Below are positions 51,882 to 63,300 of a DNA stretch of 64,000 nt, piece after piece; the first letter of the stretch is position 1, and every line of letters starts with the position of its first letter. The stretch is from the NCBI RefSeq assembly GCF_018138385.1, contig NZ_JAGSIE010000007.1, forward strand, positions 62,001-126,000, written 5' to 3'. The DNA is from Allobacillus saliphilus (lineage in GTDB: Bacteria > Bacillota > Bacilli > Bacillales > Alkalibacillaceae). Below the pieces are notes generated by a model. That model made no database searches and was not told the DNA's origin. It saw only the letters and a program-made list of their open reading frames with translations. Made by a program: the position numbers and the translations under genes.

Positions 51882-53021
51882 ATGGATATTTTTGATATTG
51901 ATGCACAACTTCAACCACTGATCACGGAAACAAACAAGGAAGATCTAGAAGACATTAAAGATGAGTTTAAGAAAGCAAATTTTCGGAGTCTTTTGAGCAA
52001 AATCGATCCGCTTCAAGAAAAATACCAAGAAAACAGCGAATTGGTTCATGTTCTATCACTCATTAATGCAATCAGTTACTCACAAGTCGGCGAGCAAAAA
52101 CAAGGTGCGGCGATCATTCAAGGGCTGTTTGAGGAGCTAGAAAAACCGACGATTGATGACCTCTTGCTTTATAGTCACATCGCTTTTTTAAGTGATTATA
52201 AGCTTGCCAGACGAATCATGTCAGAAGCGGTTAAACGATTTGACAAAGAAGAAGACGTAGACGACAACAAAAAATCGCAAGCCTACTTACTGCTTGCTGA
52301 GTCTGAAGAAAAGTTACAAAAGTTCGGTCGAGCAATCAAGTACTACACGATTGCACTGGAACAGCTAGACCCAAATCATGATGAAGAATATGACTTAGTG
52401 CTTTACCAAATGATCAAACTCGGAAACTTGCATTCAATCAAAAAGCAAAATGATGAAGCCGTACATTATTTCAAACAAGTCGTCGAATTGGCGAATGACG
52501 AATTTATTCAATACAAAATTGACAGTTTGATTAGTTTAGGGAAAATTTCTTCAACGAGGAATGAATATAAGGAAGCCGTTTCGTATTTGAATGAGGCCAT
52601 TGAGCTGCTGGAAAACTCATCCATTCAAGACAAAGGTATTTTCATTGAAGCCTATGTTGAAATAGCATACACCTATTTCAGCCAAGCTAAGTGGGGTGAA
52701 GCCGTTCCATTTTATGAAAAAGCAATGGCGCAGTTACGTCAATTAGTAACGTATCCGAAAAGAGACTACGGAATGGTACTCATGCAATATGCATATAGTT
52801 TAGAAAATAAAGACCATCCTGACCAAAAAGCTGCTGGAAAGACGTACGAAAAAGCCATTGCTGTGTTAGAAGAAGTCAATGAACCTCGACTATTAGAAAG
52901 TGCACTCGGTGATACAATTAAATTTTTCGATAAAACGAACCAACAGAAAAAGAAAAAATTATATGAAGAGAAATGGGAACGCGTAAGAAAAGAACGCTAT
53001 TTGCATAATTACATGCATTAA
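51882..53021 (+). CDS. Tetratricopeptide repeat protein
   Basis: 379 residues from ATG 51882 (GAGGTG nine bases upstream). A soluble alpha-helical protein with TPR-like helix pairs: AYLLLAESEEKLQKFGRAIKYYTIALEQL, YQMIKLGNLHSIKKQNDEAVHYFKQVVEL, SLISLGKISSTRNEYKEAVSYLNEAIELL, and EIAYTYFSQAKWGEAVPFYEKAM. It resembles Bacillus YpiA/Rap-type helper proteins by layout, but has no Rap signature. Role unknown; no membrane or signal segments. Single gene. Confidence 0.82.
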   Translation: MDIFDIDAQLQPLITETNKEDLEDIKDEFKKANFRSLLSKIDPLQEKYQENSELVHVLSLINAISYSQVGEQKQGAAIIQGLFEELEKPTIDDLLLYSHIAFLSDYKLARRIMSEAVKRFDKEEDVDDNKKSQAYLLLAESEEKLQKFGRAIKYYTIALEQLDPNHDEEYDLVLYQMIKLGNLHSIKKQNDEAVHYFKQVVELANDEFIQYKIDSLISLGKISSTRNEYKEAVSYLNEAIELLENSSIQDKGIFIEAYVEIAYTYFSQAKWGEAVPFYEKAMAQLRQLVTYPKRDYGMVLMQYAYSLENKDHPDQKAAGKTYEKAIAVLEEVNEPRLLESALGDTIKFFDKTNQQKKKKLYEEKWERVRKERYLHNYMH

Positions 53022-53033
53022 GGAATAAAAGAA

Positions 53034-53073
53034 GAACGCCAACGAGGAGCAAGGTCGCTCTTGATTGGCGTTC
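53034..53073. terminator. Bidirectional terminator between TPR and gdhA genes
   Basis: GAACGCCAA and TTGGCGTTC form a stem, with an inner GAGC/GCTC pair. The genes converge here. Confidence 0.8.
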
Positions 53074-53087
53074 ATTTTATTAAAAAC

Positions 53088-54500
<1,413 letters not shown>

Positions 54501-54553
54501 CTATCTTATAATGAATCAAATAATCGTTTCAATATAACAATTACATCAAACCT

Positions 54554-54568
54554 ATGCATTAAATGCAT
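54554..54568. promoter_or_regulatory. Palindrome between gdhA and the LysR gene
   Basis: ATGCAT-TAA-ATGCAT is a perfect dyad just upstream of the LysR ribosome site. It may be the LysR protein's own site; regulators of this family often bind between divergent genes. Confidence 0.4.
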
Positions 54569-54583
54569 GAATGGAGGTAAATG

Positions 54584-55495
54584 ATGGAATTTAGACAACT
54601 GGAATATTTTATGGAAGTAGCTAAACGAGAGCATATGACTGATGCAGCAGAAGAATTGCACGTCTCGCAATCTTCTGTCAGTCGCTCGATTTATAATTTA
54701 GAAGAAGAGCTTGGGGTAAAATTATTTATCCGAGAGGGTCGGAATGTTCGCTTGACACCGACAGGACAAATTTTCTTGGAGCGCGCCACACAAATTTATA
54801 ATTTAGCAGAAGAGTCCAAGAGGGAAATAAAAGAATCACTGAACCCACATTCGGGAACCGTCCGAATCGCATTTCCGATCAGTCTGGCGGCACATACGCT
54901 CCCTTCAATTATCTATTCGTTTCGAAAAAAATACCCAGAAGCGAAATTTGAAATGAACAACGCCCTTTTTCACGACTTGATCGGAGGCGTCAAAAAAGGT
55001 GATTACAATATGGCGATCACCTCACCGATTCCGAATGACGAACAAGATTCGCAAATCAAAAGCCGGACCCTTTTTCGAGAAGAAATTGTCGCCTTACTGC
55101 CGCTTCACCACCCTCTAGCGAAGAAAAAGGAAATTTCCTTATTGGAGCTAAAAGACGATCCATTTTGTATTTTGCCTGAAAGCTATATGTTTCATCAGCT
55201 TGTTTTAGACTCCTGCCGGAATGCAGGCTTTGAACCTGAAATTGCATTCGAAGGAACAGATATCGACGCGCTGAAAGGATTGGTTTCAGCAGGACTAGGT
55301 GTTGCCCTTATGCCAGAGATGACGTTAATCGATAACATTCCACGAACAGCGGCCGCCGTTCGAATCAATGACCCGGTCATTCACCGCCCGGTTGGTGTCA
55401 TAATCCCGACACAACGACAACTCTTACCGACCGAGCAACTCTTCTATGACTTTTTACATGAATATTTTGAGCGGTTGGATCAGTTTAGGGCGTAA
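54584..55495 (+). CDS. LysR family transcriptional regulator, probably of gdhA
   Basis: 303 residues. N-terminal helix-turn-helix FRQLEYFMEVAKREHMTDAAEELHVSQSSVSRSIYNLEEELGVKLFIREGRNVRLT, linker helix, and a type-2 periplasmic-binding-like effector domain (AHTLPSIIYSFRKKYPEAKFEM, VSAGLGVALMPEMTL). It is GltC-like in context: divergent from gdhA with 119 bases between the start codons. Control of glutamate metabolism is inferred from position. Confidence 0.9.
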   Translation: MEFRQLEYFMEVAKREHMTDAAEELHVSQSSVSRSIYNLEEELGVKLFIREGRNVRLTPTGQIFLERATQIYNLAEESKREIKESLNPHSGTVRIAFPISLAAHTLPSIIYSFRKKYPEAKFEMNNALFHDLIGGVKKGDYNMAITSPIPNDEQDSQIKSRTLFREEIVALLPLHHPLAKKKEISLLELKDDPFCILPESYMFHQLVLDSCRNAGFEPEIAFEGTDIDALKGLVSAGLGVALMPEMTLIDNIPRTAAAVRINDPVIHRPVGVIIPTQRQLLPTEQLFYDFLHEYFERLDQFRA

Positions 55496-55571
55496 ATTAC
55501 GGACGCGGACACCAAAATTGAAGTATGATAGAGTAAATTTTAGTTACGATTTTCTAAAGGAGGTCATTCCA

Positions 55572-56279
55572 TTGAAACAACTAACTGGAAAAACAGCCAT
55601 CGTCACCGGAGCAAGCAGCGGAATTGGAGCTGCGATTGCGGTTGAATTTGCTAGTGAAGGTGCAAATGTCGTGCTGGCTGCTAGACGGACGGAGAAATTA
55701 GCTGAAACCGAACAGCAAATCAAAGATCAAGGCAATGACAACGTGCTTTCTGTTCAAACGGATATTTCCAAGCAGGAAGATGTTGAAGATCTTATCAAAC
55801 AGGCTGAAAATAAGTTTGGCCAGATCGATCTTTTAGTCAACAATGCAGGGCAAGTGCTGACTGGTCCGGTTCGTTCCGGAAAAGTCGATGAATGGGAAAA
55901 GATGATCGACACCAACATTAAAGGAACCTTGTATGCGATTGATGGCGTATTGCCAAGCATGGTCGAACGCTCAAGTGGGCATATCATCAATATCGCCTCC
56001 GTTTCCGGGTTCGAGGTCACGAAAAAAACTACCGTTTACAGTGCAACCAAATATGCCGTCCGTGCCATTTCGGCTGGTTTGGAAAAAGAACTGGCAAAAA
56101 CCGGTGTCCGTGTCACAAATATTTCACCTGGGATGGTCGGTACCGAGAGAAACGGAAACGCACCGTGGCCGGGTGAACGGAAGAAATTGGAGACAAAAGA
56201 TATTGCACGCGCAGTCGTCTACGCTGTGACTCAACCGGATTATGTGAATGTGAATGAAATTACGGTAAGGCCTGTTTAA
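55572..56279 (+). CDS. Short-chain dehydrogenase/reductase
   Basis: 235 residues from TTG 55572, six bases after AAAGGAGG; the longer frame from 55446 overlaps the LysR gene. Classical SDR: TGASSGIGAAIA (cofactor), NNAGQV, catalytic Ser in INIASVSGF, YSATKYAVRAIS (Tyr and Lys of YxxxK) and SPGMVGTERN. Typical length is 245. Substrate unknown. It follows the LysR gene in the same direction after 76 bases, and may belong to that transcript. Confidence 0.9.
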   Translation: MKQLTGKTAIVTGASSGIGAAIAVEFASEGANVVLAARRTEKLAETEQQIKDQGNDNVLSVQTDISKQEDVEDLIKQAENKFGQIDLLVNNAGQVLTGPVRSGKVDEWEKMIDTNIKGTLYAIDGVLPSMVERSSGHIINIASVSGFEVTKKTTVYSATKYAVRAISAGLEKELAKTGVRVTNISPGMVGTERNGNAPWPGERKKLETKDIARAVVYAVTQPDYVNVNEITVRPV

Positions 56280-56290
56280 ATGGATGAGAA

Positions 56291-56335
56291 AAGCGTTCGA
56301 TTCCCGTTGTGGTTACGGGATCGAACGCTTTTTTA
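56291..56335 (+). terminator. Terminator of the SDR gene
   Basis: AAGCGTTCGAT-CCCGT and ACGGG-ATCGAACGCTT form a long stem with one unpaired base, followed by TTTTTT. It is 12 bases after the stop. Confidence 0.92.
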
Positions 56336-56355
56336 CTGGACTCATCACTTGATTT

Positions 56356-56566
56356 CTATTGGAAATTACCTCGTTCTATTGGACAAACCGCGAGTACTAT
56401 TGGACAAAGTTAGGCTGCTATTGGACGAAATTTGGATTCTAATGGACAAAATCACGATTCTATTGGACAAAAATGCATTTCTTATGGACAATAACCCATC
56501 CTATTGGACAAAAAATACCTTTAATGGACAAGTTACCATTCTATTGGACAACTCAAGCAATCTACC
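56356..56566 (+). repeat. Tandem array E: ten copies of CTATTGGACAAA spaced 20-21 bp
   Basis: The GGA of the shared core lies at 56361, 56381, 56402, 56423, 56444, 56465, 56486, 56506, 56526 and 56546, so the spacing is 20 or 21. The core is CTATTGGACAAA with single changes; the eight or nine bases between are unrelated. It fills the gap between the SDR terminator and the sortase gene. Confidence 0.9.
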
Positions 56567-56601
56567 CAACTTCATTTGGAAAATCGGGGCGCACCTAATA
56601 T

Positions 56602-57255
56602 TTAGTTAAAGATTTCCTCCGAATAATCATAGATCATTCGCAAATCCCCCTGGACCATGACCCGATTATGCGGTTCGCTCGGGATGTCGCACGTCAGCAG
56701 TGTGATTTCATCTTTCCCATTATCTTGAATGACCTCTGTTTCACTTTCTTCAATGACACTCGGATCATTCACTCGATATTCGAATACCCTTTCCATATCC
56801 GTCACATAAACGATATCGCCATGTTGCAACCGGGGAATATCGTGAAAAAGCAATCCTTCTTGTTTCATTCGATGCCCAATAATTGAATAGTTTCCTTGTC
56901 CTAGCTCTTCGTAATCTTTCATTTCGCCTGCACCATACAACAAATTGGTGTTATTTACAGTCCCATAAATCGGCAATTTCAAACCTGTTCTCGGAATGTA
57001 CATGAATGCGACTGGATCACCTTTGAAATTCATCGATTTAAAAACATCCATTTCGCTCGGTAGTTCATTGACAGTTTCTTCTTTTCCGCCTTTTGCCCGA
57101 TTCATTTTTAAGTCTTCACTATTGAGTCGATTCATTTCATTCATGGTTTTATCAACATTTCGATCAATAATGTAATCTTTCAGAAAGGGAGCTGCGATGA
57201 AAAATACTCCAAGCACCAAGAATGTACCGACTAGCCCGTATTGCCATTTTTTCAT
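56602..57255 (-). CDS. srtA: Class A-like sortase
   Basis: 217 residues: a membrane anchor (YGLVGTFLVLGVFFIAAPFL), then a sortase barrel with YIPRTGLKLPIYG, GNYSIIGHRM (catalytic His 128), ITLLTCD (nucleophile Cys 189) and an Arg (R198) in NRVMVQGDL. The three catalytic residues are in the right order. Length and N-terminal anchor fit class A. The gene is directly downstream of the LPRAG-ending surface protein, which is presumably its substrate, cleaved between Ala/Thr and Gly and linked to the cell wall. A ribosome site AAGGTGAGGG precedes it. Confidence 0.92.
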   Translation of the reverse strand: MKKWQYGLVGTFLVLGVFFIAAPFLKDYIIDRNVDKTMNEMNRLNSEDLKMNRAKGGKEETVNELPSEMDVFKSMNFKGDPVAFMYIPRTGLKLPIYGTVNNTNLLYGAGEMKDYEELGQGNYSIIGHRMKQEGLLFHDIPRLQHGDIVYVTDMERVFEYRVNDPSVIEESETEVIQDNGKDEITLLTCDIPSEPHNRVMVQGDLRMIYDYSEEIFN

Positions 57256-57273
57256 AAACCCTCACCTTTTGAA

Positions 57274-57304
57274 GAACCTAGCCAAGAGCATCTCAGCTAG
57301 GTTC
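57274..57304 (-). terminator. Hairpin between the surface protein and sortase genes
   Basis: GAACCTAGC and GCTAGGTTC form a perfect 9-bp stem with a 13-nt loop. It is followed on the minus strand by TTCAAAAGGTG and not by a T-run, so termination would be weak; partial read-through to the sortase is expected. Confidence 0.55.
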
Positions 57305-57318
57305 CTATCAAATTGAAT

Positions 57319-60300
57319 TTACTCTTCTGACTGAGCGTTCTTTCTTCTGGAAAAAACGATGATGCTAACAGCTAATGCGATAAAGATTGTACCGATTCCG
57401 ATCATGATCGCTCTTGAACGTTCCCCAGCTCTAGGAAGATTCGTATCATCACTTTCAGATTTGACGGAATCATCGTCTGCGTTGACATCCTCTGTTTTCG
57501 TATTCACAATCTCAAATCCATAATCTGTTTCGTGAATCGCTGACTCGTACCCTTCGACTTCATCCTCTTCAACCGTATACGTATACGCTCTTCCTTCTTG
57601 ATCAAACTGATTTAAATCTAAGAATTCGTGCGTCCAATCCGTATCAGCGGTTAATTCAACCGTTTCAAGCACCATTCCGTTTTGAAGGAGATGGACCGTA
57701 ATCGATCCCGGACGATTTTCTTCATCGTCATTCTTCCATTCTTTCAAAACTTCAATCGAATGTTTCCCGATTCGGGTATTGGTGATATCAAAACCGTTGA
57801 CTTCGGATGCATAGCCTTCTACAGGTTCTTCTTCAATGGCATACGTATAAGCCACACCATTTTCGTCAAATGATTCTAATTGATCAAATTCATAGCTCCA
57901 GCCATCCGCTTCTGTGATTTCAACCGTGTCATACACTTCTCCATTTTGCAGCAAATGGACGGTGATGGATGCTGGACGTGATTCAGAATCATCATCTTTC
58001 CAGCTCTTTGTAATTTCAATCGATTTTTGTTCAGACCTTGTATTCGTGATGTCAAAACCATCTACTTCTGATTGATACCCTGGGACATCTTGTTCCTTGA
58101 CGGTGTATTCGATTTCGACACCATTCTGATCATATCTGTCGAGGTCTGTGAATTGATATTTCCAATCCTCGTCAGCCGTAACGACTCTCGTATCGACAAC
58201 GGTTCCATTTGCCAATAGATTCACAGAAATCTGTTCTGGACGGTCTTCGGAGTCATCATCCACCCACGTTTTCTCACCGGATACAGATGTCTGGCCGACA
58301 CGCAAATTGGTAATATCATAGCCGTCTACTGTCGATTCATAACCATCAACCGGCTCTTCTTCCACCGTATAATCATAAGCCACACCATTCTCATCAAATT
58401 CTGGTAGCTCATCAAATCGATAGGTCCAATTGAATTCAGCTGAAACTTCTTGTTCGTCGATGACTTCCCCATTTTGTAACAAGGAAATGGAGATGGATTC
58501 TGGTCGCTCATCTGAGTTGTCATCCAACCAAATTTTCTCACCTGCTACTGATGTTGTACCCACACGGAGGTTTGTGATGTCAAATCCGTTGATGGTTGTT
58601 TCGTAACCAGAGATTGGTTCCTCTTGGATACTATACGTATATTCAACACCTTCGTTATCATACTGGTCCAAATCTGAGAATGTATGGGACCACTGATCAG
58701 ATGCAGTAATCGTTGCTTCTTGAACAATTTGATCGTTTTGTTTCAGATAAACTTTGATGGATTCTGGACGATTTTCTGAATCATCATCTAACCATGTTTT
58801 TGTCACAGTCACGTCAGTCTTCCCAGAGCGAGTGTTTGTTAGATCATGTTGATCAGTTTCCTTCGTATATCCCTCGACCTCTTCTTCATCAATGGTGTAA
58901 TCATACTCTACACCCTCGTCATCAAATTGATCCAAGCCAGTGAATTGATACTGCCAATTTGTTTCCTCACTTACTTGTTTCGTATCAATTACATTTCCGT
59001 TTTGCTTTAATTGGACCATAATTTCTTCTGGTCGCTCCGGATTGTTATCATCCAGCCATGTTTTGGCGCCTTCAACAGAAGTCTCACCTACACGGAGGTT
59101 CGTAATATTAAATCCGTCGATGCTTGTTTCATAACCTTCTACCGGCTCTTCTTCAACCGTGTACGTATATGCCTGACCATTCTCGTCAAAAGCTTCAAGA
59201 TCTTCAAAAGTGTACGTCCAATCGTCTTCTTCTTTGACGGTCACCGTTTCAAAAACGTCACCATTTTGAAGTAAGTGAACTGTTACTTCGCTCGGTCGTT
59301 CTTCTGAATTGTCATCTAGCCAACCTTTTGTGACGACAATATCTTTTTGCTCAGATCTCGTATTGATTAAATTGAAACCATCATTGTCCGAGTCATAGCC
59401 TTCGACATCCTTTTCGGCAATCTTATATTCATAAATGACGCCATCTTCATCATATTTGTCTAAATCACCGAAATGATACCTCCAATTATCCTCAGCAGAG
59501 ATATTTTTCGTATCGATGACAGCATTATTTCTCAGTAGATTCACGGTTACAGAGTCCGGTCGATCTTCTTCATTGTCATCATTCCATGTTTTCGTGCCTT
59601 CAACTTCAGTAGTCCCGACACGGACATTGCTGACAATAAATCCTTCCTCTGAGTTTCCAGTAATACTGGAAAGATTATAATGATCAGTTAGCCCTTTTTC
59701 TTCAACTGTATACTCATATCGATCTCCTGTTGGATCATATACCGCCAGATTCTCAAATGTATGCTGCCATTCACTTGATTCATCAATCGTTTCTTCCGTC
59801 AAATATTCTCCATTTCGATGTAATTCGATCGTTACTTCATCCGAACGCTCGGTATCATCCTCATCATCTAACCATTCTTTTGTGACATCAACAGAAGTTG
59901 TTGACACGTTCGTAATGGCGAATCCATTCTGCTTATCACCGAAAATGCTTTCTTGTTTATAACCATCCATAGGCTTTTCTTTTACGGTGTATTCATAAGC
60001 AACCCCGTTATCGTCGAATTCATCCAAATCGGAGAATGTGTGCTGCCATTGACCTTCTTCATCTGAAGAAATGGTGGCGGATTGAAAAGGGTCACCGTTT
60101 CGGTATAAATCCACTTCTACCTCTTCAGGGCGTAAATCTACCTGACCACCATCGTTCCATTCTTTTGACACATCAATCGAGATGACTCCTTCACGTACGT
60201 TGGTAATTTGAATCCCATCCGGCGTTTCCTGTTGAGTTGTTTTATAACCATCCACTGGTAATTCTTTCACCTCATACGTGTATGGCTGTCCTTCATCATC

Positions 60301-63300
60301 GAATAATGCCAGCTGATTAAAAGTATGCTCCCAATCATCTTCTGGGCGAATAACCTTTGTATCAACAGCCTGATCCTCATTGTCACTACGATAAAGCTCG
60401 ACCGTAATTTGAGCTGGTCGGTCATTCGTCGCGTTTTCATCGTCCAACCATTCTTTCGAAACTGTAATAGATGTTTGGTCCGAACGTGTGTTAATTAGGT
60501 CATAACCGTCGACTTCTTTCTCATATCCATCTACCGGTTCTTCATCGATGATATATTCATACTCCACACCTTGCTCATCGTATTGATTTAGATTCTCAAA
60601 ACTATATGACCAATCATCTTCCGCGTTCACCGTCTGTGTTTCTCTGAATTCCAAGTCCCCTTCACGGGTCAAGACTACAGTGATTTCTTCTGGGCGATTG
60701 GCTGTTCCTTCTTCATCTAGCCATGTTTTGGTGCCTTCGACATCTATTTTTCCGGTTCTGATGTTTGTGATATCAAACCTATCAATGGTTGGTTCATAAC
60801 CGACAACAGGTTTTTCTTGAATGTAATATTCATAAGCTTCACCGTTGTCGTTATACGAAGCCAATCCACCAAAACTATATTCCCAATTTTCTTCAGCTGT
60901 CACTGTTTGTTCTTGAACAAAATCATCGTCGCCTTCTCGTTTAAGCTCTACGGTAATTTCCTCAGGACGATCTGGTGAATTGTCATCGAGCCACGTTTTC
61001 GTACCGGAGAAGGATGTCGTTCCAGTTCGGACGTTTGTGATTTTAAATTCCGTATAGTCATCGCCTATTGGAGTAACGACGGTAGAATAACCTGGTACAT
61101 TTTCTTCCTCTATTGTGTATTCGATGGTTTGGCCTTCACCGTCAAATTTATCAATGTCAGTAAACGTATGTTGCCAATTACCATTTTCATCAGGACCGAT
61201 AACTACAGATTTAACTGTTTCTCTCTCGTTGTTTTCTTTCAATTTAATTAAATTGACAGTAATACTCTCTGGACGATCGGCGGTTTCTTCTGTATCCAGC
61301 CACTCTTTTGTTATCTCAATGTCCATCTTCTCGGAACGAACATTTGTAAATGTATAGCCTTCGTCATTATTACCAGAGCGTTCAGAAGTATAGTTATCTC
61401 CCGGATCAACTTCAATTACTTCATATCTATAAAGCTCACCATCTAGTGCGTACACCGGCAAATTATCGAAAGTATGACTTTGACTATCTTCGCTGCCGTC
61501 AAAGGTTACTGTTCTATAATCTTCATCTGCATTCCGTTGCAAATGAATGGTAACCGGTTCACGGTCAGCTGAATTTTCATCTTTCCAAACTTTTTCGACG
61601 TCAATGGACGTTTCAGGTACGTTTGTGATTGTAAATCCGTCTTCTGCGTTACCTGAGATTTTTTGTCTTTGGTACCCTTCTACGTCCCTCTCTTCAACTG
61701 TGTATTCGTACTTTTCTCCATTTGAATCAACGGCGTCTAAATCTTCGAAAGTACCAGACCAGTCGTTTTCTTCATTTAATTCAATAGATTGGTCTTCAAG
61801 TGCCGTTCCATTTTGAAGGATATCTACGGTGATCGATTCTGGACGAAGACTTTCGTTGTCACCGTCATTCCATTCTTTTGAAACTTCTACATCGACTAAC
61901 TCATAATTGACCACTTCAACTGGTACTTCCTTGTCAGAACCGAAATCAATCGTAAATTCAGTATCTCCCCAATAGGGTTGATACCCGTCCAAAGGAGCAA
62001 CCTCTTCAAAAACATACGTGCCTGGACGGAGGTCTTCAACATTTATTTCTCCATTCTCATCCGTGAAATGAGTCGTTTCCCCATATGTTCCATCATTTTC
62101 TAGAGAAATGGCATCTAATCTGAATTCCACACCCTCTAAAGGTTCATTTGAGTCCCCATCCGTTTTCGTTAATTTAACGGAGCCGGTGATGATGTCATTT
62201 TCGAAGTTTCCTAGTTCAATTTGTTTTGTTTCTGTACCAGAAGTTACTGTAAATTCCTGCGTTAAACCATCCCCTTGAATTTCGTAACCAGATGGCGCTT
62301 GTGTTTCTAAAAGCTGATATGTGCCCTCTGGCAAGCCAGTGATACTTAGCTTTCCTTCTGAATCAGTCGTTAAACCGGTAAAACCTTCAATAGATTCGTC
62401 TGTTCCAGCATTTACCACATCAAATCTTGCACCTTCTAAACTGTAATTCGTATCAGCATCGACCTTTTGCAATGTTACTTCTGCATAAGGAGTGTTTGAC
62501 ACCTGAACAGGTACCGAATCCTCATCTTCAACATCATCTAAAGAAACTTCAACTTCAAATGAATTAGAATTTCCAACATAACCAGATGGCGATCCAACTT
62601 CAGTTATTTCATAAGTCCCTGGTTTTAAGTTTTCAAAAATGACCTTACCATTTATATTTGTCGTTTCAGTTTGTGGACTATCTAAAGGGTAATCTCCACC
62701 TGCGTATGTTATTTCAAATTCTGCACCCTCCAGTGGTTGCCCATTGATGCTATCCTGTTTTGTCAATTCAATTGAAGTCGTTTTGACACTATTTTCAATT
62801 ACCCCTAATTCTAAAGGTTCCGGATTTTCTTCCTCACTGCGATCAATTGTAAAACCAATAGGTGTATCATTCACTGAAAAACCATGAGGCGCTTTAGTCT
62901 CTACTAATTTATACTCACCTGGTCGCAAATCACCAGTCTCCACCAGCCCTTTTTCATCAGAAGTTACAGTGCTAACAACAACTTCATTTGCATCTTGTAT
63001 TTCAAATACAGCACCCTGCAAACCAACAGATGGATGGTCGGCATCAACTTTTGTGATTTGAGCACTGCCAGGGATTAATTCATTTTCAACCTCGATAGTA
63101 TCAATTTCAATTTGCTCTTCTTCAATTTTAAAATCATATTTATTACCATTAACTTGATAATGCGTAGCAGGGTCTGTTTCAATAAAGTAATATTCACCTG
63201 GTTCTAAATCTTCCTCAAAGATAATACCCTCTTCATTTGTAGTTAAAGTTTGGACTGGAGGATCATCAGGATCATCATCTGCATTTCTCAACTCAAATTT

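Noticed and set aside
56280-56609. 109-codon open frame across the SDR terminator and array E
   Set aside because: It starts directly at the SDR stop, runs through the terminator stem and the repeat, has no ribosome site and overlaps the sortase 3' end.
61115-61816. Plus-strand open frames within the giant surface protein gene
   Set aside because: They are the antisense of Asp/Glu-rich repeats, which gives Ser/Phe-rich frames without ribosome sites.
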